A stretch of DNA of 64,000 bases from Orobanche coerulescens (GCA_033398695.1 CM065815.1:105552501-105616500), one strand, 5' to 3'; counted from the first letter of the stretch, positions 1-10,532 are shown. The notes: generated from the sequence alone by a model not told the origin. Numbers and translations: made by a program.

Positions 1-468
1 CTCCTTAAAGTCTGCAGGAGTTGCTGGCAGTCAACCGCGTGGTCCAATGAGAAGCCTGCACGCGTCCTGAGTTGCTATCACGGGTGGTCCCACTGACAAC
101 TTTCGGCGCGCCTGCCGGTAGGTGAGGTAGGTGACAGGCTGTGGTCAAAGGTCTTGTCTGTCAGCAAAAGATCTTGTCTGTCAGCGCCTTTTGTGGATCT
201 GCACGTGGGTGCTGTTCTGAGATCCAGTCCTCGATGACTTTGACGGGCGATCATCTCTGCTCGGGGCGTAGGTCGACCGTCCTTAGCCGGACACTAGAGT
301 CGATCGCCAGATGCCAAAAGGCGATCGCCTTGGGAGTCGATCGCTAGGTGCCTGATGGTGGTCTGGTATCTTCGATTGGGCGAGCTAGCCATAGTTTGAC
401 TGGTGTTGACTTGGTCGCTCGGCCTTATAGTCGATCGCCTGTCGGGATGGATAAATCTTGGCACAACA
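1..468 (-). repeat. Partial 3' LTR of the Tat-like element
   Basis: This is the inner part of the left LTR; the rest lies before base 1. It ends with GGCACAACA at 460-468, matching the outer end of the right LTR at 7654-7662. Reading frames here are LTR shadows. CGATCG occurs four times in this stretch (301, 322, 338, 432). Confidence 0.88.
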
Positions 469-488
469 ATTGCCTCCCAGCTCGCTCC
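469..488 (-). other. Polypurine tract of the Tat-like element
   Basis: Directly next to the left LTR. On the minus strand it reads GAGCTGGGAGGCAAT before the LTR's TGTTGTG. Its position and purine richness fit the primer for plus-strand DNA synthesis. Confidence 0.55.
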
Positions 489-830
489 TATGTTGGAAAC
501 GTGGGGTGAGGTGGTTCTCTTGGCGATCGCTGAACTTTTGACGAGCGACTCTGTGTTTAACTGAACTGGCGATCGTCTTTGAGCTGATATATCCTGAGTT
601 CGGACGACCTGGTTGGCCGCTAAACTGCGCGGGAAAAAGCAATGGGCGTGGAAAAGTCTCCGCGCACGTGTCGGGCTTCTATTGGAGGATACCAACGGTC
701 ATTAATGACTCCTCGGCTGATGCGTCCGTGAAAAGACGCGTACGCGGGTCTCGAGGGAGTCAATTAATGCGTCGTTTGAGATCCGACCCCTGAGATTTTC
801 CCTTATTGCAAACGAGTCCCTGCCTTCTCC
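489..830. other. Gap between PPT and antisense gene
   Basis: No convincing coding region. It holds two more CGATCG sites (533, 570) and would act as the upstream region of the plus-strand gene that starts near 831. The open frames on the minus strand run on from the LTR and match nothing I recognise. Confidence 0.4.
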
Positions 831-837
831 TATAAAA
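831..837 (+). promoter_or_regulatory. TATA box of the antisense gene
   Basis: TATAAAA lies about 155 bp upstream of the in-frame ATG at 987. Transcription would start near 860-870, so the ATG at 837, which overlaps the TATA box, should lie outside the mRNA. This favours 987 as the start codon. It implies the antisense gene has its own promoter inside the element rather than using the LTR. Confidence 0.6.
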
Positions 838-986
838 TGGCGCAGTGCTGCAATCTTCGTCCTCACGCGCACTTACTGGAGAAAGAAGGACTTGCTGAAG
901 ATTTTTCTGAAGATCTTAGTGCCGATCGTCGTTCAATTTCACCTTCGGGTAAGAAAAAATCCTTTTCTCCTTTTCTGTCTTTGAGA

Positions 987-3613
987 ATGGCCGGCACGTC
1001 ATCATCACATGGAGTGGGTACCAGTTCCGCCGCCGGGACATCGACTGTCCGGGGAGGACTTTCTTCCGACTTCCACCTGGAGACGGCCGCAGAGGCTATT
1101 CGGGCCGGAATCGACCCTACTGAAGTCGAGGCTTTATTTAATGAAGCCGATGTTGCTAAGGAGGCGGCTGCTGAAGAAAGACGATCGCAGATAGAGAGAG
1201 ATCTGGCGATTAGGGCTTACTGGGAGCAACATAGCGCTTTCGGCCAGGCCTATAAGGCCTTTGCTGAGATAATGGAGAAGTTGGCCAGTCCGACTCCGAG
1301 ATTCGATTTCCGGGGATACTTGGTCGCCTACCCTTATCAGCTTCCCAAACGGTCGCAGTACCGGGTTGCGCAGCGATCTTTGTGGTCGCTTGTCCAAATA
1401 CGGAGTTCGATGACCAGGAAAGATCTGGCCGTCTGGAGGACAAGGTTCCATGTTCCTTCAGATGTGGACATGTTCGCGCTGGCGGAGAATGAGCGAGCCG
1501 ATCAGCCTCCGATGGGTATGGTCGCCGTGTATGAGGCGATTATGGAGGCCGGGCTGCGCTTCCCTCTATCTTTTGCTGTCTCCCATCTGCTGGCCGCTTG
1601 GAATGTGGCGCCAGTTCAGCTGACGCCGAACGCTTAGCTCCAAATTATCTGCACTCTCACCCTTTTTGGCAGTCACCGCCTGTACCGCCTCCCATCGCCG
1701 TTAGAGATGAACCATTTGTTCAAGCTGACGGCTCAGAAAGGGTCGGTCGGCGGTTACCATATTCAGGGCCGATCTGGTCGGGTAATTCACGGAGTCCCGA
1801 ATAAGATGCGGGGCGATCAGACGAAGTGGTTCTGGGTCGCCGGCAAGTGGAGGGCTTCTGTGAGCGACAATCCCTCGGGCGAGCTGGAGATCCCTACTGA
1901 GTTTCGGGAGAGGAATCCCGGTAAGGGTTTAGACTCTCCCTTCGTTCGGATGCATTTTGGACTGATCTAATTTGATTTCGGTTTTGCAGGTTTCCACATT
2001 CCGGCGGTCGAGGAGCTGCCTTTCGACTTCCTGGTTGTCTGGGAGCGGATAAGGAGCTTGTCTGACGACGACCTTGACGCCAACCGGATCAATAAGGAGA
2101 GTCGTTGGTTGTCGGCTCGGCTATTCCGTTTCCCGAGACATCTCTCGGTACCAGGTATGAGTTTCCGCGACCTTCAATTTCTAGGCGATCGCCTTACTTG
2201 AGGACAGTATCTGACTGTTGGTCGATCGTCTTAACTGCAGAGGTTCGCTTTCCTCGCTTTTTGGAGCCCCCGCCGGAGATCGCCATGTCGAATCCTGGAG
2301 TTCTAGGCCGCCTCCGCCACAAGAAGTCATCTCGGGCCCCACCTGTTGCGTTGCCAATTGTTCCGGAGGCGGAACCTCATGTGGAGCCGATCGTGGCTGA
2401 GGAGGGAGTTCCGGAGGAGGGGCTTCGAACGAATCGCAAGAGGCCGAGGTCGGAAGAAACTTCGGTTCCTGCCCCTCCCAATGAGGTGCCGATCGCCGCG
2501 CCTCCGATCACCATTGTCGCTCCTAAGAATGAGCCGCCCTCTGCGGCTTTTATGAGGGAGATGGCGATCGCGGATGCTGAGACCCCTCGAGAGAAACCTT
2601 ATTTCGGTCGGGACCCCGAGAAGGCTGAGAGGTAGATTGCATTTTTGTGTTGAAACATGCAACTGCGTAGGAGTTGTGTTAACTTTGTTGTATTGATGTA
2701 GGATCCGTCGCACAGATCCGTCTTGCCCGCCGATGGTCGTGGATTTCCTGGCGAGCCTCCTCGCCAGTCCTGCGACATCCCTCCATACGTTAGCAAGGCC
2801 GCTTCTGCTCTGTCGAAGTCCTGGACGACCGATCTGGATGCGATCGCTCGTCAGCGATCGGGGAGTTCGATGCAGGCTGTTCTCGCCCTTTCTCTCCAGA
2901 CGGCGACCATGGCTGTCCAGGCTGCTCAGGAGTTCGAGGGGCGACCTTCCACTATTCGCCTGCAGGCGGATCTCGAGGCGGCTCGGAAAGAGAACGCCGA
3001 GTTTGCTGATAAGATCGTGGCGATGGAGAAGGACTCTTTGTAGGTGGCCAAGCGGGCGAGCCACGAGCTTGAGCTGGCGAAGAAGGAAACCGAGTTGTCT
3101 CGTCTGGCGGTTGACCGATTTCGGGACCAGATGCTGAATGTCGTCCGGGCGCAGAAGGTTGCTGAGGATGAGGCCGATCGCCAGAAGGTGACGATCGCTC
3201 GGTTGACCAGCGAGCTGGCAGAGTCGAAAGAGAAGGTTGCTGCGAGGGAGGCCGAGCTCCAGGGGTCGCAACAGGCGATGGCGGAGCTGAAAGGAGAGGT
3301 AGAGGCGACCAAGGCTGATCCCTTTCAAAACTTGGAGTTTGTCAGCGAGTTCGCCTATTATTTGGCGTTCGCCGACTCGATCCAAGCAGCTAAGAAGGGA
3401 GGTTTGGAGGTCAGGCCTCTTGCTGAGAACTTCAAGGCGTATGCGTTGGAGCATCCTCTCCATTCAGCTTTCTCCTTGCCGATCTTGGATCTTGCGGACA
3501 TCGGCGTGGATTTGAGCTGGTATCCGACTCCAGCCAATCTTGCACATCCCGACACTCCGGAAGATGCGGGGACCGCACCGAATGCTGATGGCGAAGGCCA
3601 GGCAGGGGCCTGA
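987..3613 (+). pseudogene. Antisense extra gene of the Tat-like element, four exons, two nonsense codons
   Basis: Proposed exons are 987-1920, 1990-2154, 2241-2631 and 2702-3613, about 800 codons. Introns 1 (1921-1989, GTAAGG...TTTTGCAG) and 2 (2155-2240, GTATGA...AACTGCAG) restore one frame exactly. Intron 3 (2632-2701, GTAGAT...ATGTAG) leaves a frame mismatch, so a small indel or another junction is present. In-frame TAG codons at 1635-1637 (where Trp is expected) and 3041-3043 (where Gln is expected) break the frame; both fit transitions. The N-terminal half resembles the plant 'putative gypsy-type transposon' (Transposase_28-like) extra proteins, for example around MEAGLRFPLSF. The middle is Pro/Glu-rich with a basic patch (RTNRKRPR), and exon 4 encodes a long Glu/Lys/Ala coiled coil (about 2900-3330). 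Function is unknown. Family resemblance is from memory, not a search. Confidence 0.68.
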
Positions 3614-4834
3614 GGCACTTCATTTTTGATGTTTTAGCTTATTTCCTTGTAATTTGTAGCTTTCTTTTGTAGCATTTACGCCTTCGGGCGACCATGTACT
3701 CTGATCTTTTCAAGCAATGAACTGAATGTTTGATTATCTTCGATTACTTGAATGATTGTTATTTTTGAGTCTTTGTTTGACTTTGTACAAATGTGTGAGG
3801 AGAGATCGTTGCGAGGGTAGTTCCAAATGAATTGACAAACTCATAAAGATAACTTTTACAACAAATTCGATCACTGCATAACATCTAAAAATTGACGACC
3901 TCCGTATGTGGTTGAATAGGGACGATCGTCCTATAGGTACTCCGCACTCTTCCCCCTTGTTTTTATTCACTTAGTGGAAGTAAGGGGATGAAAATAACTC
4001 GTTGAGTGAGCGGTCTTCAACATTGTCGAATCCTCGAGGACGGTCGTCCATCTTGAGGAACCGTGCATGATCGCGGAGTTCGATGGACCGACTCCCTGAT
4101 CATGTCTTGATGCGCGAAGACATTGAGTGTCTCGTGACTCACTTTATTATGAGGGTCCTCTGTTAGGCTGCGCCTCACCTCGTATTTAAACGAAGGGCGT
4201 GCGGTCTCGGTCTAGAGGAGTCCTTGCGCGGGGCAGCATCGGATGATTCAACACCACGCCCGCGGCTCGTTTAGCTTTGCTTCCACCTCGGCCCACCATG
4301 AAGATGGCGAACCTCGACGGTGTACGTTGAGACGGGGGTTGTGGCACGTCGCATTGTTCGGGTTCACCATGTTAGATGATGAACCTTTGAGGGCGAGCGA
4401 TCGTGTCCACTGATTAATTTTGGAGGGCCCTCAGACTACGCCGGCCTCGTATTTAAACGAAGGGCGGGCGATCTTGGCCCAAAGGGACCTTGCATGGCCT
4501 AAGCAGTCGGTTCCATCGACCACCAGGACCATGGCTGCACTCTTCCACCTTGGATCGTCATGTAAATGTCGACCTTCGACGGTGTACGTTGTGCGGGGGA
4601 GGCGATCTCGTGCCTTAGTCCATCATGTTAGATGGTGAACCGTAGATGGCGATCGAGTCCTCCAGTTTCCTAAATAAGGATGGAGATCGGGGAGACTTCC
4701 GGGGTTCCCTTCTCTTGATTAAAGCATGTAGAGACGGTCGCCGAGGTTGATCCAGGGGTCGGCTCGTATGAGCTTTCCAGCCTGTTTTGTGTTCGACTCG
4801 AACGATCGTGTATAGAGATTGGTAGGGGCTTCGG
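3614..4834. repeat. Non-coding spacer with a duplicated unit of about 260 bp
   Basis: In a complete Tat element this interval would hold protease and pol; none is readable on either strand. Two imperfect copies of one unit are visible: the block CCTCGTATTTAAACGAAGGG occurs at 4178 and 4445, GACGGTGTACGTTG at about 4317 and 4576, and the ATGTTAGATG block at about 4371 and 4625. The offset is 254-267 bp. Short tandem repeats near the 3' end are common in Tat-lineage elements. The gag stop is followed by frames broken many times. Confidence 0.6.
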
Positions 4835-6373
4835 CTAAGCCAATAAGCTGTCCAACTTTCCCTCCTCGAACAATCTCGGAGTACATTTGAGGAGGTCGCG
4901 GCATTGGTTGGTGCTGTGGCCGGGACTCTTATGGTAGGCACAATATTGATTGTTGTCCAGGTGACCGTGGTCCCTTATCGCCTTTGGCTTTTTGAGCTTT
5001 TCGTTCCCCTTGATGGCATAGAAAATATATGCCGGAGTTCGGTTGAACGTATGGAGGAGATGGGCTTCCATGTCCTCGAAAGCCTTGAGATCTCCGGGTG
5101 GCTTGGTGATCGCCTTCTTTGCTTTGGCGATCGCTATCTTCTGGACAGGAGGTGGCGTTTCTTCGCCTAGGCGGAGGGTGAGTAGCCTTTGCCTGGCCAG
5201 AAAGTTGGCAGCTTTAGCGCGGAAGATCGCGTAAGTTGGGGGAATATCCTTGGAGAGATGTCTAAACATGGGAGAGTGACCGTGGAATCCCCCCATGACC
5301 GAAAAGAGAGCGAGCTCGTCACTGACGGGTTCGCCGGTGAGGATGATTTCGTCTACTCGGTCAATATAATCTGCGTCGGTTTCGTCTTTCCCCTGCCTGA
5401 TTTTCATCACGCGGTGGGGGCCTTCTGGTCTGGCGACCTTGCTGGCGAAGTATGACGTGAAGTCATTCGCCAGTTTCTTAAAGGAGGTGATTGATCGTGG
5501 TGGTAGTGATACGTACCACCTATGGGCCATCTCGCCCAATGTTAACGGGAAGATCCGGCACTTGGTTGCATCAAATGCCCCACACCCAGTCATGTAGATT
5601 CGGAATTTACTCAGGTGGGTTTCGGGGTCCGATCTCCCCTCATACAGAGGTGTTTTGGGAGGAGCGATCGTTGGTTGTATGGGGGCAAGCTCGATATGGA
5701 CCAGGAGTGGCTCGGTCGGCCCGGTGATCTTTTTGCTGGCGCTTGCCCCAGTGTCCAAGAGTGCTTTCATCTCGTCGAGCTGGTGTTGTATGGCGGCCAT
5801 CGCCGTGGCCTGACTGCTAGCGGCTCGGCGCTCGGAGTGGGAGCTGAGGCGATTGAGTACTGATCCCCTGGCGATCGGTACGGGAGTCAGATGGCTGACC
5901 TGCGTTCGGCTGTGAAGTGGATAGGCCGAACTCCTGGTGATGGATTCGGATTCCGTCTTTTCGTGGTTGGAAACTGAATGCCCCGGTCGCCAGGATGGGT
6001 CGCGCCCCAAGCGATTGAATATGGATCCGTCCGGTCGTGCGAGAGCCTTTTCTCGCGAATTGGGTCTTTCTGACGATCGCTCGCTCAGTAGCCCGTTGAA
6101 TTTCCGTTTTCCCATGCGGCGGACGATCGAGGGAGTTATCGCGGGCGACGCGCACGCTCTCCGTCGCTCCTCTAGGATGGCCATAGCCTCCTCGATCTGT
6201 TCCTCGGTTTGGAACTGATCGAGTGAGAGGTTGGGGCCATCTCTTGGGTGCGGGATCGAGAGTCTCGCGTTGCTGCGGCTTCCCCCTGTCGTCGGCTGGG
6301 GTTCGGATTGAGCCGGGATATGGTGTCTGGCGGTTCGGAGAGTGGCTCTCTTCGATGTTCCGGCGGATGTCAT
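4835..6373 (-). CDS. gag: Gag polyprotein of the Tat-like element
   Basis: An uninterrupted 512-residue frame. Gag forms the virus-like particle that packages element RNA. The N-terminal 200 residues are Ser/Arg-rich. The middle (about residues 245-410) has the retrotransposon gag fold signature, with YEGRSDPETHLSKF, EMAHRWYVSLPPRSI and MKIRQGKDETDADYIDRV. Near the C-terminus CAYHKSPGHSTNQC gives a C-x2-H-x4-H-x4-C knuckle, the variant usual in Tat/Ogre gag. It ends with EEGKLDSLLA and a stop, with no protease in frame. The ATG lies 107 bp inside the PBS. Being intact, it is the one gag here that could still be translated, with pol functions needed in trans. I see no frame break. Confidence 0.88.
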   Translation of the reverse strand: MTSAGTSKRATLRTARHHIPAQSEPQPTTGGSRSNARLSIPHPRDGPNLSLDQFQTEEQIEEAMAILEERRRACASPAITPSIVRRMGKRKFNGLLSERSSERPNSREKALARPDGSIFNRLGRDPSWRPGHSVSNHEKTESESITRSSAYPLHSRTQVSHLTPVPIARGSVLNRLSSHSERRAASSQATAMAAIQHQLDEMKALLDTGASASKKITGPTEPLLVHIELAPIQPTIAPPKTPLYEGRSDPETHLSKFRIYMTGCGAFDATKCRIFPLTLGEMAHRWYVSLPPRSITSFKKLANDFTSYFASKVARPEGPHRVMKIRQGKDETDADYIDRVDEIILTGEPVSDELALFSVMGGFHGHSPMFRHLSKDIPPTYAIFRAKAANFLARQRLLTLRLGEETPPPVQKIAIAKAKKAITKPPGDLKAFEDMEAHLLHTFNRTPAYIFYAIKGNEKLKKPKAIRDHGHLDNNQYCAYHKSPGHSTNQCRDLLKCTPRLFEEGKLDSLLA

Positions 6374-6480
6374 GATTATGAATGTTTTATTTGAAGCGCA
6401 GTGAGTGTCACTTCAAGTATATGCCCCGAGAACAGTGAGTGTTCTTCGGGACGGTAGGAATAAAAATTTGAGGGTTAGAT
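6374..6480. other. Leader between PBS and gag of the Tat-like element
   Basis: A short untranslated leader on the minus strand. It contains a local duplication of the GTGAGTGTC/AGTGAGTGTTC type (about 6400-6445). No splice acceptor is obvious before the gag ATG. Confidence 0.35.
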
Positions 6481-6500
6481 GCCCTTCTTCTAGCGCCAAT
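6481..6500 (-). other. Primer-binding site of the Tat-like element
   Basis: On the minus strand ATTGGCGCTAGAAGAAGGGC directly follows the 5' LTR. TTGGCGCTAGAAG-type sites are familiar from Tat/Ogre elements and differ from the tRNA-Met sites of the other elements here. The exact tRNA needs a comparison with tRNA 3' ends. Confidence 0.75.
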
Positions 6501-7662
6501 TGTTGCTACCCAAAATATTATCCGGAGATAGATATTGCTGGAATGGATGGATAGCAAACAAATGCAAGAGCACTTCCGTGAGAAAGATAAATAACACAAG
6601 ATTTGCCGGGGTTGTTAGTCCCGGGCTTGAATGCTCTCGCGAGATATTATTAATACTAATATTCGGGGGTACAAGTATTAATGTAAGAATACAATTATAA
6701 TGAGTGTAAGGATTCTTGTTATCTTAGCTAGTGAGCGTGTAGATTGCCGGAAGAACCAGATTTGATGCTCTGTGAGTTCTTGTAACAAAGGAGATGAACA
6801 GTCGCGGCGGTGAGAGATCGACAGTCTCTCACAGCGAGTATTTAGCTGGATGCTTGGGCTCCTGGGCTTATGAATCTCTTGGAATCTGTCTAGTGGAGAC
6901 TTGCTGCCTCTGCCGATCGTCTTCTGGACGAGAGATTCGGAGAGAGAAGTCCTGAGATGGATTCCGGCGAGAAAGCAAGGAGCTTGATGGTATGTATGTT
7001 CTTTTGTATTTCCGTGAATGAATTCGGAATGAGTTCTGAACGTGAGTAAATGAGTTCTGAACCGTAGGTCAAATGAATTGGGAACCTTTTTCCAGTAGGA
7101 GGAGACTCTCTATTTATAGGTCTTGGATATGCCGGGCGATCGCCTTTTATGTATTATAATAATCGGGCGATCGTCTTTTAGCACATGGGCTTGTCTCCTT
7201 AAAGTCTGCAGGAGTTGCTGGCAGTCAACCACGCGGTCCAATGAGAAGCCTGCACGCGTCCTGAGTTGCTATCACGGGTGGTCCCACTGACAACTTTCGG
7301 CGCCCCTGCCGGTAGGTGAGGTAGGTGACAGGCTGTGGTCAAAGGTCTTGTCTGTCAGCAAAAGATCTTGTCTGTCAGCACCTTTTGTGGATCTGCACGT
7401 GGGTGCTGTTCTGAGATCCAGTCCTCGATGACTTTGACGGGCGATCATCTCTGCTCGGGGCGTAGGTCGACCGTCCTTAGCCGGACAGTAGAGTCGATCG
7501 CCAGATGCCAAAGGGCGATCGCCTTGGGAGTCGATCGCTAGGTGCCTAATGGTGGTCTGGTATCTTCGATTGGGCGAGCTAGCCATAGTTTGACTGCTGT
7601 TGACTTGGTCGCTCGGCCTTATAGTCGATCGCCTGTCGGGATGGATAAATCTTGGCACAACA
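6501..7662 (-). repeat. 5' LTR of the Tat-like element (1162 bp)
   Basis: Bounded by TGTTGCTACC at 6501 and GGCACAACA at 7662, so the ends form the TGTTG/CAACA inverted repeat. It drives element transcription on the minus strand. CGATCG sites recur at about 6914, 7138, 7165, 7497, 7518, 7532 and 7626. The inner 468 bp match bases 1-468. Confidence 0.88.
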
Positions 7663-8073
7663 AGAGGCTCTCCGGTCGTCTGGGCAGTTAATTCCGGCAA
7701 AGATTTTCTCCAGTTCCTTCAACCAATGGTCCCAGGTGGGAGTCTCAGAAATGCCATCGAATTTGGGTGGTTGCATCTTCGCCACCTCTTGTAGCCACCG
7801 GTCACCTCGATTTCCCATGTCTGGGATCCCTTGGTGTCTCTCTCCCTGCTATAGTCCCACCGCCACTTGCATTCGGTCCACAACTTGGGCGAACTGAGTC
7901 ATCTGGTTCACTACTTGACGAAGGATCTGCAGTACGCAGTTAGGTTCGTTATTAATAGATCGTTGTGGCTCGCCTGAGCTATGACTGGCTTGATTTGAAG
8001 GCGACGCTTCTCTTTCTGCATTCCTTCGTCCGCGTCCGCGACCACGACCACGCCTACGTCCGCCTCTCAACAT
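7663..8073 (-). pseudogene. gag: 5' part of a gypsy-1 gag, split by the Tat-like insertion
   Basis: The frame starts at ATG 8071-8073 (MLRGGRRRGRGRG), carries a TAG where the intact copy has Gln (at VGLQQGER), continues through PPKFDGISETPTWDHWLKEL and stops at the LTR edge after NCPDDRRAS. The other copy at 14427-15368 continues SIAQYFLIGEASEWW, so the insertion point is clear. The Arg/Gly-rich N-terminus is longer than in the other copy. It lies downstream of a complete element's 3' LTR, so it belongs to a second, tandem internal region whose remainder is outside the window. Confidence 0.85.
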
Positions 8074-8291
8074 ACTGTAAGCATAAATACTCAATATACC
8101 GGAAACAATACCATTCAAATGCTCAAGTACAAAGGAATATAACATCTAAAAGATGAGATAGAGTTTAGGAACTTACAACCACCGCCCGCACGAAGACGTA
8201 GGCAGTACTGTGATGTTATTCGCGGCCGGTTACCTCAAAAGACATAAATGACCCCTATTTTAACCCAACCACCAAGATATCCATAATCTTA

Positions 8292-8303
8292 GCTCCGATA
8301 CCA
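8292..8303 (-). other. tRNA-Met primer-binding site, second internal region of gypsy-1
   Basis: TGGTATCGGAGC on the minus strand, five bases inside the LTR at 8309. It matches the initiator tRNA-Met 3' end with one difference from the usual TGGTATCAGAGC. A PBS on the outer side of what is also a 3' LTR is the direct mark of a tandem LTR-internal-LTR-internal arrangement. Confidence 0.85.
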
Positions 8304-9235
8304 TATTCTATAACACCCCCGATATATTCAGGAATATTACAGCGTTGTAAATCCTTTACATAAGGATTTACAAGGCTAAAGAATTGAACAGACATTAACA
8401 GGTACAAATGAATGGAAGTAACGGAATTAAGATACAACAGTTTTGACCAAATACTGAAAATACAAATGTTCAATAGAAACTTATTAATACATCACCAATT
8501 CAAATTCATCATAAATGACTACGTACTCGAGTACTCATTGAAATAACCAACAAACAATAGTCGAATAAACCCAGCCGGAACATCACTCGGCACCCCCGTC
8601 GTCATGCAGCTCCAGTGGTTGTTTTCCCGCTCTCCTGGATCCTGAACATAAACAAAATGTTCACCCCGAAGGGGTTAGCACAACGATGCTAGTACAAGTA
8701 CCACAACATATTATTCATATCTCAAGAAGAATAATAACGTAAACGACAAAAATACCAACGAGTCTTCTCCTACGAGAAACTCATAAATGACATACACAAC
8801 TGATAATCACAACAAGATATCATAACATACACATGGTAATTCCGACGATCCAGCATTCACTGCCTAGAACCCACGATGATCCCGTCAGACCAACCCGTGG
8901 TGGAAAAACCCGTCCGATGATCCAGCGCACGCTAGCAGAGATCCCCCGATGATCCCGTCGGACCAACACGAGGTGGGCATACAACAACGACATACATGCA
9001 CAACAATATGTATAACATAAATACATAAAACAAATAAGGTTCTTGCCTCGATTCGAAGACAAGGACAATACTTCCATGAAAACGAACGCTCGAAGGTCGC
9101 TCCCCCCAATCAAACACGTAACAAGCTCGAACCTTAACAAAAGAAATAATATAGAATTTATCTTTACATCGTACGAATGTCTAACAACTCGATTTACGGC
9201 CAAAAGTTCATAGAATGTAATCTGCCTGAACTTCT

Positions 9236-9451
9236 TAGTGCACGCTAAGTACTCTGTGTAGCGTGCGTTAAGTCTGCTTGATAGCGCACGCAAACAACAA
9301 AGCCTAGCATACGCTAACTATGCATGGTCAGTACTTCACTGATCAGCCGACTGACTCGTCTGATGGCCTAACATACGTTACGTACCAAATGTAGCGTACG
9401 TTAACTCATGCTCGATAGCGCACGTTAATCTACATAGCTTAGCATGCGCTA
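9236..9451. repeat. Palindrome array: two groups of four 12-mers
   Basis: Variants of TAGCGYRCGCTA start at 9236, 9259, 9282, 9305 and at 9369, 9392, 9416, 9440. Spacings are 23, 23, 23 and 23, 24, 24; the two groups are 133 bp apart. The separating sequence (CAGTACTTCACTGATCAG...) is unrelated to the motif. Confidence 0.9.
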
Positions 9452-10280
9452 ACTGTGCATGGCAGTTTACTACTGGGCAGTAGACTGATCTCGACATGAT
9501 CAAACCAAATGAAATCTTCAGTGTTAATTCATGTTACCTCCATGAATATCATGTTCATACGGTTATGAATTATCTTACGGATAACAACAACTTCGGATTC
9601 AAGAATATTTATACTATTATGAAACCATATTCCATTACGATTACAATTCTTCATGCGATAATTCGGAAGGCTTAACGGTCGATATCAACACCTTTATATC
9701 AATCAAAAACTATCATTCTGTAGTTTGATTAACATTCCATCTTTACAAGATAAATCATTCCATGATCAATCCTTTAAATTCGTCTAACAATAATGATGTT
9801 AAAGTCAAGTCCATGATTGCTATGAAAACACCTACTAGATTCGAATTACCTAATGATAGAAGCTTCCTCTACTTGTTCATTGTAATAAGAATCGAATCAT
9901 GATGTTCATAATCAAGGTACTTAAGGCATAATCATCTCAATATTCCAAACATGATGTGGTTTGGATAATTTACCCAAGAACTCATTATTTTGCTAGCATG
10001 ATCATCTTATCCTCCATAACACGAATCTAGAGTTGGTGATAGAATCAACATATCTTAATATGACGAAATCACTGAACTCCAAAGGTAGAATCTGACTCCG
10101 GTTGGATATACATCACTCCAAGGTGCTACTCCTCTTCAATGATCAATAACAAGAAGTATCCAATGTCCAATGGTCAAGTGGATGTATTATAAGTGTGTCT
10201 AAGGAAGATAATATGCCCTCTGGTCTCTCAAAGACGAAAGGTGAATGAAGGAAATGAGAACAAAATGGAGTGCTGGCCCA

Positions 10281-10288
10281 TATATAAA
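10281..10288 (-). promoter_or_regulatory. TATA box of the gypsy-1 LTR
   Basis: TATATAAA on the plus strand, read TTTATATA on the element strand. On the element strand it lies about 20 bp downstream of the last palindrome of the array at 10309-10532. The equivalent in the other LTR is near 17575. Confidence 0.55.
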
Positions 10289-10308
10289 CTTTCTGTACAA
10301 AAGAAGAT

Positions 10309-10532
10309 TATCGCACGCTACTAAGCATTCCTTAGCGCGCGCTAATAAGAGTTGACTTCAAAACTATCCAGGTTCGTCCGCGGGAATCTTACCTAGTCCC
10401 ATGTCCCGGCTGGCGCATGTGCTAGCCGCCCAGCTTAATAATTGAGTGCCTAGCGCACGCAACTCCTACATACGTAGCGTGCGCTAGTAGTAGCCGATAA
10501 CGCGTGTTAAGCTACATTCTTAGCGTGCGCTA
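10309..10532. repeat. Palindrome array upstream of the gypsy-1 TATA box
   Basis: 12-mers start at 10309 and 10333 (24 bp apart) and, as a group of four, at 10451, 10475, 10498 and 10521 (24, 23, 23). The copy at 10333 is the perfect palindrome TAGCGCGCGCTA. Confidence 0.9.

Larger units (their letters stand above)
1..7662 (-). mobile_element. Tat-like gypsy element without pol (TR-GAG/LARD-like), cut by window edge
   Basis: The two ends share a sequence: bases 1-468 match 7195-7662 without indels and with about nine substitutions. Read on the minus strand the order is 5' LTR (7662-6501), PBS, gag (6373-4835), a non-coding spacer with an imperfect duplication, a gene in antisense to the element (987-3613), PPT and 3' LTR (468-1, truncated by the window). 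No protease, reverse transcriptase or integrase motif is visible between gag and the 3' LTR. This gag-only layout is known as TR-GAG, and antisense extra ORFs are known in the Tat lineage. The right edge interrupts a gypsy-1 gag frame, so the element is younger than that host. The likely target duplication AGAGG is visible only on the right (7663-7667). Confidence 0.8.

Noticed and set aside
1009..1451. Overlapping frames on both strands inside the antisense gene
   Set aside because: They lack motifs and shadow the spliced plus-strand frame.
2327..3463. Long 378-codon minus-strand frame, Arg/Leu-rich
   Set aside because: It is the complement of the coiled-coil exons; the GC-rich, Glu/Ala-rich sense codons keep the antisense frame open. 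No recognisable domain.
1..7662. CGATCG abundance as a sign of cyanobacterial or plastid DNA
   Set aside because: The motif lies in a typical plant LTR element with gag, PBS and introns; only the word is shared with HIP1.
8820..9293. 157-codon minus-strand frame in the gypsy-1 LTR (and its copy near 16115-16471)
   Set aside because: Lies wholly in LTR sequence and differs in length between the LTR copies; no motif.
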